Below are positions 59,001-64,000 of a stretch of DNA of 64,000 bases, in pieces. Both the position numbers and the translations under genes were made by a program. The notes below the pieces were generated by a model that worked only from the letters and a program-made list of their open reading frames with translations, was not told the DNA's origin and ran no database searches. Origin of the DNA: DASYKS01 sp031404815 (GTDB taxonomy: Bacteria > Acidobacteriota > Thermoanaerobaculia > Multivoradales > UBA5704); assembly GCA_031404815.1 (NCBI GenBank), contig JANNIH010000115.1:1-64000 (forward strand), in the 5' to 3' direction. Each line of letters begins with the position of its first letter. The first letter of the stretch is position 1.

Positions 59001-59798
59001 GTGGAGCCCGAACCACCCCTCGACGAACCGTTCGAAGAGCCGGAGCCGGGCGCTTTCGAACCCTCGCCCGAACCCACCTCGGAGTTGTCCCGTAGGCTGC
59101 GCGAAGCGGGCGCCGAAGAGTTGCTCAGGCTGCTCACCCTACGGAGCGAGGAGATCGGCGCGGCGGAGGCGGTCGAAGCGTTGCGCAACCCCTTTCTGTC
59201 GAACGAAGCGGCGCAGACAATCGCGGCGCGCCCCGATTTGGTCTCGGCCTATGAGGTGCGGCGCTCGCTCGCCCGTTCGCCGCGCGCTCCGGAGGTGGTG
59301 GCGCTCGATCTGGTGGTTGGCCTCTACTGGGTCGATCTGCTGGCGGTGAGCCTCGAAGTACGGGTCCGTCCGACCGTGCGCCGGGCGGCTGAGCTGGCGC
59401 TACTCACCCGACTGCCGCGCCTGGCGGTCGGAGAGAAGATCGCGCTCGCCCGGCGGGGTGGGGCCGCCGTCATCGCTTTTTTGCGCAACGACCCGACCCC
59501 GCGGGTGATCTCCGCGCTGCTCGAGAACCCGCGGTTGACCGAAGGGCTGCTCGGCCCGGCGCTCGCGAGCGACCGGGCGTTTCCGGCGCTGCTCCAGGCG
59601 GTTGCCGCAAACCCGCGCTGGGGCGCGCGCCACACGCTCCGACTGTTGATCTGCCGCAATCCGCGCACCCCGGTCGAGACGGCCCTGCCGCTGCTGCCCG
59701 CGCTCAGGAAGGATGAGCTGCGCGGCCTCGCGGGCGACTCTCGGCTCGCTCCGCCGGTGCGCCGCCGGGCCGAACTGCTCTCCGGCCGGGCGAGCTGA
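59001..59798 (+). CDS. HEAT-like repeat protein, paralogue 1
   Basis: A 265-aa soluble protein: acidic Pro/Glu-rich N-terminus (PEPPLDEPFEEPEPGAFEPS), then repeated short helical pairs (EAVEALRNPFLSNEAAQTIA, AVIAFLRNDPTPRVISALLE, RLLICRNPRTPVETALPLLP). NPxxP-type HEAT units like these occur in DUF2336-type proteins. It resembles the protein at 60870, especially NPRTPV and the RDLRD/DELRG-like segment. It starts 64 bp from the divergent GreA gene. A scaffold role is inferred; start codon ATG 59001. Confidence 0.7.
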   Translation: MEPEPPLDEPFEEPEPGAFEPSPEPTSELSRRLREAGAEELLRLLTLRSEEIGAAEAVEALRNPFLSNEAAQTIAARPDLVSAYEVRRSLARSPRAPEVVALDLVVGLYWVDLLAVSLEVRVRPTVRRAAELALLTRLPRLAVGEKIALARRGGAAVIAFLRNDPTPRVISALLENPRLTEGLLGPALASDRAFPALLQAVAANPRWGARHTLRLLICRNPRTPVETALPLLPALRKDELRGLAGDSRLAPPVRRRAELLSGRAS

Positions 59799-59871
59799 AC
59801 CAGACGCGAAACGGTTCGGCGCATCTCGGAATTTGACCCGAGACCGGCGGGCGCGTAGAGTTGGCGATCGA

Positions 59872-60867
59872 GTGGCAGATCCATCCTTCAAACGACGTCG
59901 AATTCCTCAGCGCGGAGTCGAAACCGAATTGCCTCCTCCGGTCGAGCCGCGATCTCGCGGTGCCAAGTCGAATCCTGAAGGCGAACGCGCGTCGACGGCG
60001 CCTCCGGCAATGGAGCGCCCGGCGGACGCCGATCCGGCTTCGTTCGGCATCTGGCTGCGGCGCCAACGCGAAGCGCGCGAGGTGAGCCTGCGCGAGATCG
60101 CCGAGCGCACCAAGATCAGCCTGCGCTATCTCGAAGCGATGGAAGAGAACCGCTTCGCGTTGCTGCCGGCGCCGGTCTTCGCCCGCGGTTTCTTGCGTGA
60201 GTACGCCCGTTATGTCGGTTTGAACCCCGACGAGGTGATCAATCACTTCCTCGCCGCTCAAGGGTCGGACGGAAGAGATGGCGGTACAGGCGGGTCGAGC
60301 GGCCCTGCTGTCAACCGCCCGGCCTCGTCCGGTCCGATTTTCTCTCCGAGCCTCGCGACGCCGCGGTCGGCGCAATCCGGAGCTTGGAAGCGCTGGTTGT
60401 TTCTCGGCCTGGCGACCGCCGCGCTGCTCGGCGTCGTGGCGTTCGCCGCCTGGCTCGCCGATCAGCGGCGGGCACAACCGCCGGCAATCCCCGCCGCCGC
60501 ACTCGCGCCGCCGGTTGCTTTGGATCCTGCACCCGTTCCATCGTCGCTCCCCGCGGCGGTCGAGACCGAACCCGCGGCGGCGGTGCCCGCGCGCGCCCTC
60601 CGCTTGACCCTCGACTTCACCGCGGATTGTTGGATCGACGCATTGATGGATGGTCAAAAGCGGGTGAGCGAAAAGCGGGTTCAAGGCGAGAGTGTGCAGC
60701 TCGATGCCGACCGCACCATCGAACTCACGCTCGGTAGCTCCGGCGCGGTCGAGGCGCGGCTGAATGGCTTGCCTCTCCCTCTGCCGCGGCGCCAGGGAGA
60801 AGTCGTTCGACGAACGATCGATCTCGACACTCTGCGCCAGTTGCAAAGCCAGAAGGAGTCGCGCTGA
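59872..60867 (+). CDS. RodZ-like membrane protein (HTH_25 + TM + DUF4115)
   Basis: A 331-aa protein; GTG 59872 is the best start, ATG 60010 the alternative. A Cro-type helix-turn-helix (SFGIWLRRQREAREVSLREI, AERTKISLRYLEAMEENRFA, GFLREYARYVGLNPDEVIN) occupies about 60-125. A TM helix follows at about 175-195, and an outer DUF4115 domain with LTLDFTADCWIDALMDGQKR. RodZ links MreB filaments to the cell-wall machinery. The ~45-residue basic N-terminal extension is unusual. It is sandwiched between two HEAT-like paralogues. Confidence 0.85.
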   Translation: MADPSFKRRRIPQRGVETELPPPVEPRSRGAKSNPEGERASTAPPAMERPADADPASFGIWLRRQREAREVSLREIAERTKISLRYLEAMEENRFALLPAPVFARGFLREYARYVGLNPDEVINHFLAAQGSDGRDGGTGGSSGPAVNRPASSGPIFSPSLATPRSAQSGAWKRWLFLGLATAALLGVVAFAAWLADQRRAQPPAIPAAALAPPVALDPAPVPSSLPAAVETEPAAAVPARALRLTLDFTADCWIDALMDGQKRVSEKRVQGESVQLDADRTIELTLGSSGAVEARLNGLPLPLPRRQGEVVRRTIDLDTLRQLQSQKESR

Positions 60868-60869
60868 GC

Positions 60870-61874
60870 GTGGCCGACCGGGGCAACGCCCTGATCGAAC
60901 AGATTCGAACCGGGGGCAACGCAGAGCTTCGACGTCTCGCCGCCACCGGCCTGCTGCCGCTTCCCCCTGAAGAGCTGGTCCCGTTGCAGGTCGAGCTGGC
61001 GCGCTCGAACGACGGGGAGATCTCGGCGCTCGCCGACCGCGCGCTGTGTGCGCTCGATCCTCGCTTGGTCGCCCAGCTGGTCAACGATTCCGGCGACCGT
61101 TCGGTGCTCGAATTCTTCGCCGAGCGATTGCGCCATCCGGTGGTGCTCGAAGCGATCCTGCGGCGGCGCGACGTGTCGCGTCAAGTCTTGATCGGCATGG
61201 CGCGCTGGCTGCCGGCCGACCTGCAGGAGATCCTGATCCTGCGCCAAGACGCGATCGTCCTAGAGCCGGCGATCCTCGACGCGCTGGAAGAGAACCCGCA
61301 GCTCGCGATCTACACCCAACGCCGAATCCAAGAGTATCGCCAACATCTGCTGCCGCGCGCCGCGGCCGCCGTTTCGGCGATCCCGGAGATCTCGGACCAG
61401 GCGTTTGCGGCTGCGATCGAGGCGGTCAAAGCGGAGCCGGTGGCCGGCGAATACGACGACCTGACCGGCCTGTCGGAGGGGCAAATCCGCCTCCTGCCGG
61501 TGCCGGCGCGGATGCGTTTGACTCGCGGAGCGTCCAAATCGCTGCGCAATATTCTAATTCGCGATCCAGTCGCGTTGATCGCGGTGGGCGTGCTCACCAA
61601 CAACGGCGTGCCGGATACCGAGGCCGAGCAGATCGCGCGCAATCGGGCGGTGTGCGAGGAGGTCCTCGCAGAGATCGCGAACCGCCGCGAGTGGGTCGCC
61701 AAGTACCCGATCATCAAAGCGCTGCTGCAGAACCCGCGCACGCCGGTGGTCTACTCGATGCGCTTGGTGCCTCGATTGTCGGTGCGCGATCTGCGCGATA
61801 TGGGGCGCGACCGAAATATTCCCGAAGTGGTGCGCTCGACGGCGCTCCGTTTGTATAGAATCAAGCTGAAATAG
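60870..61874 (+). CDS. HEAT-like repeat protein, paralogue 2 (DUF2336-like)
   Basis: A 334-aa soluble protein from GTG 60870, two bases after the RodZ-like stop. Helical repeats run throughout: ELRRLAATGLLPLPPEELVP, VVLEAILRRRDVSRQVLIGM, PAILDALEENPQLAIYTQRR, KSLRNILIRDPVALIAVGVL and ALLQNPRTPVVYSMRLVPRL. The C-terminal ~60 residues align with the end of the protein at 59001, so the two arose by duplication. It probably binds other proteins, and co-translation with the RodZ-like gene suggests a joint complex (inference). Confidence 0.75.
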   Translation: MADRGNALIEQIRTGGNAELRRLAATGLLPLPPEELVPLQVELARSNDGEISALADRALCALDPRLVAQLVNDSGDRSVLEFFAERLRHPVVLEAILRRRDVSRQVLIGMARWLPADLQEILILRQDAIVLEPAILDALEENPQLAIYTQRRIQEYRQHLLPRAAAAVSAIPEISDQAFAAAIEAVKAEPVAGEYDDLTGLSEGQIRLLPVPARMRLTRGASKSLRNILIRDPVALIAVGVLTNNGVPDTEAEQIARNRAVCEEVLAEIANRREWVAKYPIIKALLQNPRTPVVYSMRLVPRLSVRDLRDMGRDRNIPEVVRSTALRLYRIKLK

Positions 61875-61884
61875 ACGCTGGGCC

Positions 61885-62523
61885 ATGGCCAAAGACTTCT
61901 ATGCGGTTCTCGCGCTGCCCCGGAACGCCACCGAGGAGCAGGTTCGGGCTCGTTTTCGCGAGCTGGCGCGGGAGCGCCATCCCGATCGTTTCCAAGGTGC
62001 GGAAAAGGTGCGGGCGGAGCGCGAATTCCAAGTCATCACCCAAGCGTGGAACGTCCTGTCCGATGCCTCCCAGCGTCGCGACCACGACCATGAGCTCGCG
62101 CGGCCGAGCGAGTCGGCGCAGGTGGTCGATGCGCGACAGCTCGGCCGGGCCTACCTCCAACGCGGGATCAAGGCCTACCGTGAGCGAAAGTTCGACGTCG
62201 CGATCGAGAGCTTCGACGGTGCGGTGCAAGAGGACCGGAGCAACGCTCAAGCCTGGCACCACCTGGCGCTCGCCTGCGCGCAGGTCCCGGGGCAGCAAGC
62301 GCGGGCGCTGATCGCGATCGAGCGCGCCTGCCAGCTGACGACGATGAATCCGGGGTATCTGAAGCTTGCCGGGCGGCTCGCCGCCGAGACCGGTGACGCG
62401 GAAAAGGCCGAACGCTACTACCGTGAGGCGCTCACCTGGGGTGGGGACGATCCGCAGGTCGCCTCGGCTTTGGAGTCTTTGGCCCCGGCGCGGCGACGCG
62501 GCTTCTTCGGACGGAGTGCCTGA
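61885..62523 (+). CDS. J-domain protein with TPR repeats
   Basis: A 212-aa protein: residues 1-65 are a DnaJ J domain with the HPD tripeptide at 32-34 (ELARERHPDRFQ) that stimulates DnaK ATPase. Residues ~80-200 hold three TPRs (GIKAYRERKFDVAIESFDGA, AQAWHHLALACAQVPGQQAR, AGDAEKAERYYREAL-like). It ends in an Arg-rich RRRGFFGRSA. There is no zinc-finger or client-binding C-terminal domain, so it is a specialised co-chaperone. It follows the HEAT-like gene by 10 bp. Confidence 0.86.
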   Translation: MAKDFYAVLALPRNATEEQVRARFRELARERHPDRFQGAEKVRAEREFQVITQAWNVLSDASQRRDHDHELARPSESAQVVDARQLGRAYLQRGIKAYRERKFDVAIESFDGAVQEDRSNAQAWHHLALACAQVPGQQARALIAIERACQLTTMNPGYLKLAGRLAAETGDAEKAERYYREALTWGGDDPQVASALESLAPARRRGFFGRSA

Positions 62524-62573
62524 TGTCTTTTTTTGGGTCAGATGTTTTAGAGCCGGCTGTTTTGGCATCGATT

Positions 62574-62630
62574 GTTGAGGTTTCAATGTTGAGATTCAAA
62601 ATGCTGAGATTCCAATGCTGAAAGTCAAAG
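62574..62630 (+). repeat. AT-rich 14-15-nt tandem repeats over the PP2C start
   Basis: Units GTTGAGGTTTCAAT, GTTGAGATTCAAAAT, GCTGAGATTCCAAT and GCTGAAAGTCAAAG run into the start codon (62615). A short frame ATG-TTG-AGA-TTC-AAA (62586 on) ends in TGA overlapping that start. Confidence 0.7.
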
Positions 62631-63394
62631 CCTGCGGGCTTTCCGATGTCGGTCTGACCCGGCTGCACAACGAGGACTACTTCGAGATCGATCCGGAGCA
62701 CCGCCTTTACGTGGTCGCCGACGGTATGGGCGGTCACAACCATGGTGAGGTGGCGGCGCAGGTCGCGGTGAGGGCGATCCGCGACTACATCGAGAAGAGC
62801 GCCGCGGAGGGTGCCCCCTTGGGACCGGACGGCGCTCTCGGTCATGGCGCGCGCCGGCTCAAATCGGCGTTGCGCGTCGCGCACCACAAAGTGCTGCGGG
62901 CGATCGATCAGGACGACTCGCTCGTCGGCATGGGCACGACGGTTGTCGGCTTTCTGTTCGAGGGCGAATCCGGCGCGGTCGCCCACGTCGGCGACAGTCG
63001 GGCCTATCGGCTGCGCAACGGGTTGCTCGAACAGCTGACCCAGGACCACACCTGGGTCCACGAGCAGGTGGTCGCGGGCTTCTTAACCAAAGAGCAGGCG
63101 CGCTCCCATCCGCTCAAGAACGTGGTCACCCGCGCGCTCGGTGGTGAGTCCGAGATCCTGGTCGATGTCCGCGAGCTGGAGATGGTCCCGGGCGACCTGT
63201 TTCTGCTCTGTTCGGACGGCCTCACCACGATGCTCTCGGATCGCGAGATCCGTGATCGGCTGAGCGGCGGCAGGTCGCTCCACGAGACCTGCCGAGCCCT
63301 GGTCGCCGATGCCAACGCCCGGGGCGGCACAGACAACGTCACCGTCGTCCTGCTCGCCTTCGAAGCGGCGGACCCGGACGAAACGGTGGCGTGA
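62615..63394 (+). CDS. PP2C-family Ser/Thr protein phosphatase
   Basis: A 259-aa Stp/PrpC-type phosphatase: GLSDVGLTRLHNEDYF, VVADGMGGHNHGEVAAQVAV, GMGTTVVGFLFEGESGAVAH, VGDSRAYRLRNG, LFLLCSDGLTTMLSDREI and GGTDNVTVVLLA carry the metal-binding aspartates (motifs DG, GD, SDG and DN). It would reverse phosphorylation by the Hanks-type kinases in this window. There is no membrane anchor. ATG 62615 is inside a run of short repeats and no good ribosome-binding site is visible. Confidence 0.93.
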   Translation: MLKVKACGLSDVGLTRLHNEDYFEIDPEHRLYVVADGMGGHNHGEVAAQVAVRAIRDYIEKSAAEGAPLGPDGALGHGARRLKSALRVAHHKVLRAIDQDDSLVGMGTTVVGFLFEGESGAVAHVGDSRAYRLRNGLLEQLTQDHTWVHEQVVAGFLTKEQARSHPLKNVVTRALGGESEILVDVRELEMVPGDLFLLCSDGLTTMLSDREIRDRLSGGRSLHETCRALVADANARGGTDNVTVVLLAFEAADPDETVA

Positions 63395-63417
63395 GGCCTA
63401 GGCCGCCGTGCCTCACG
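63390..63417. terminator. Bidirectional hairpin between convergent genes
   Basis: CGTGAGGC (63390-63397) pairs perfectly with GCCTCACG (63410-63417). It overlaps the stops of the PP2C and S46 peptidase genes, which converge here. No T-run. Confidence 0.45.
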
Positions 63418-64000
63418 GCTCGAGGGGCGCGGCCGGCACCCCCAGCTCGCGAAGCAGCGGTTGGGCCGCTTCGCCCTCGATGCGGTCGAGCATCCAGAGC
63501 AGGTAACGGACATCGACCGCGACGTTCCTGGCAATCTCGGGATTGAAGCCGAAATCGTTCGCCACGTTCTCCCAGACCCGGTCGAAATTGACCCCGACCA
63601 GCTCGCCGTTGCCGTTCAGTACCGGGCTTCCCGAGTTGCCGCCGGTTGTGTCGCCATCGGCGAGAAAGCCGACCGGTACGTCGTGCAGTTGGCGGTCGGC
63701 GAAGCGGCTGCCGGAAGCGCCCGGAGCCGCAGCGAGCAGCGCAGCCGGGACGTCGAACGGTTCCCGGCCGGTGTGCTTTTCGATCATCCCCGCGAGCGTA
63801 GTCTGTGGCTCCATGCGGACCCCGTCGCGCGGTCGGTAGCCTTGGACATGGGCAAAGCTGACGCGCAGCGTGCCGTTGGCGTCCGGTGCGATCGGCTTGC
63901 CGGCCCAGGCGGCGACTCCCTTGCGCCAGGCCGGGCGGAGGCGCGAGACCGCTCCCTCGTGGCGGTCGCCACGCGCTTTGAGATCGCGCAGCTCGCGGTC
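63413..64000 (-). CDS. S46 family dipeptidyl peptidase, C-terminal part (N-terminus outside window)
   Basis: The frame enters from the right edge and ends at TCA 63413-63415 (minus TGA). About 195 residues are visible. They include the catalytic Ser region GDTTGGNSGSPVLNGNGELV, then GVNFDRVWENVANDFGFNPE and ARNVAVDVRYLLWMLDRIEG, the classic end of DPP7/DPP11 (S46) exopeptidases. These release dipeptides in the periplasm. The His/Asp part of the triad and any signal peptide lie outside, and substrate type (DPP7 or DPP11) is not decided. Confidence 0.9.
   Translation of the reverse strand, partial: DRELRDLKARGDRHEGAVSRLRPAWRKGVAAWAGKPIAPDANGTLRVSFAHVQGYRPRDGVRMEPQTTLAGMIEKHTGREPFDVPAALLAAAPGASGSRFADRQLHDVPVGFLADGDTTGGNSGSPVLNGNGELVGVNFDRVWENVANDFGFNPEIARNVAVDVRYLLWMLDRIEGEAAQPLLRELGVPAAPLEP

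Noticed and set aside
1..64000. tRNA or rRNA genes
   Set aside because: I looked for GGTTCGAATC-type T-arms and rRNA motifs by eye and found none that fold; a covariance-model scan would be needed to exclude them.

Overview
The window is high-GC, densely coded bacterial chromosome with many GTG/TTG starts and 1-4 nt stop/start overlaps. The gene set fits an Acidobacteriota-type genome, possibly the Thermoanaerobaculia/Holophagae side: secreted FG-GAP/VCBS proteins with ASPIC tails, DUF2911 and DUF2891 proteins, M14 and S46 peptidases, ECF sigma factors beside Ser/Thr kinases with TPRs, and the gene strings valS-birA-coaX and site-2 protease-trpS-scpA-scpB-rluB-cmk. This assignment is inferred from gene content only. 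I recognised no rRNA, tRNA, CRISPR array, prophage or replication origin.

Layout. 1-5.3 kb: secreted and hypothetical proteins (the first runs off the left edge), a nucleotidyltransferase-fold protein, DUF2891, DUF2911 and an ASPIC/FG-GAP protein. 5.4-9.6 kb: surface-glycan genes (a GT2-GT4 fusion, two small coiled-coil proteins, a GT2 and a methyltransferase). 9.6-11.65 kb: a secreted FG-GAP protein. 11.8-17.7 kb: a free B12-binding domain, a response regulator, valS, birA and coaX. 17.9-22.5 kb: a decayed RelB/RelE module, then a two-gene version of a VioB/RebD-like protein (N-part 646 aa, ferritin-like C-part 346 aa), a membrane protein and a small secretion-signal-less protein. 22.6-25.2 kb: an M14 peptidase.

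25.3-31.6 kb is an accessory junkyard. It holds an AbrB/PIN module, an RHH/PIN module, a DUF433 antitoxin without its toxin, a Phd antitoxin with a truncated PIN gene, two inverted arrays of 21-nt repeats, and at least four relics of a RAYT-like (REP-associated Y1) transposase, the longest between 10-bp inverted repeats. An AT-richer, probably acquired kinase-like gene follows at 31.7-33.4 kb.

33.5-42.2 kb is core again: GT4, membrane protein, GT2, site-2 protease, trpS, scpA, scpB, rluB and cmk, in near-continuous translational coupling. At 42.2-43.0 kb a Fic gene is broken, its N- and C-terminal parts lying on opposite strands. 43.0-48.5 kb, minus strand: a BNR/sortilin-type protein, gamma-glutamyltransferase and an HI0933-like flavoprotein. 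Two related hairpin elements sit just after stop codons here. 48.6-52.7 kb: two divergent sigma factors, one coupled to a kinase-TPR protein. 52.8-64 kb: an unknown protein, murJ, an ECF sigma factor with a near-consensus autoregulatory promoter and its zinc-finger anti-sigma factor, a giant GreA, two HEAT-like paralogues flanking a RodZ-like protein, a DnaJ-TPR protein, a PP2C phosphatase, and the C-terminus of an S46 peptidase running off the right edge.

The kinases, PP2C phosphatase and sigma factors suggest phospho-signalling to transcription. MurJ, RodZ-like protein and the glycosyltransferases serve the envelope. ScpA/B, ValS, TrpS, RluB and GreA are housekeeping.
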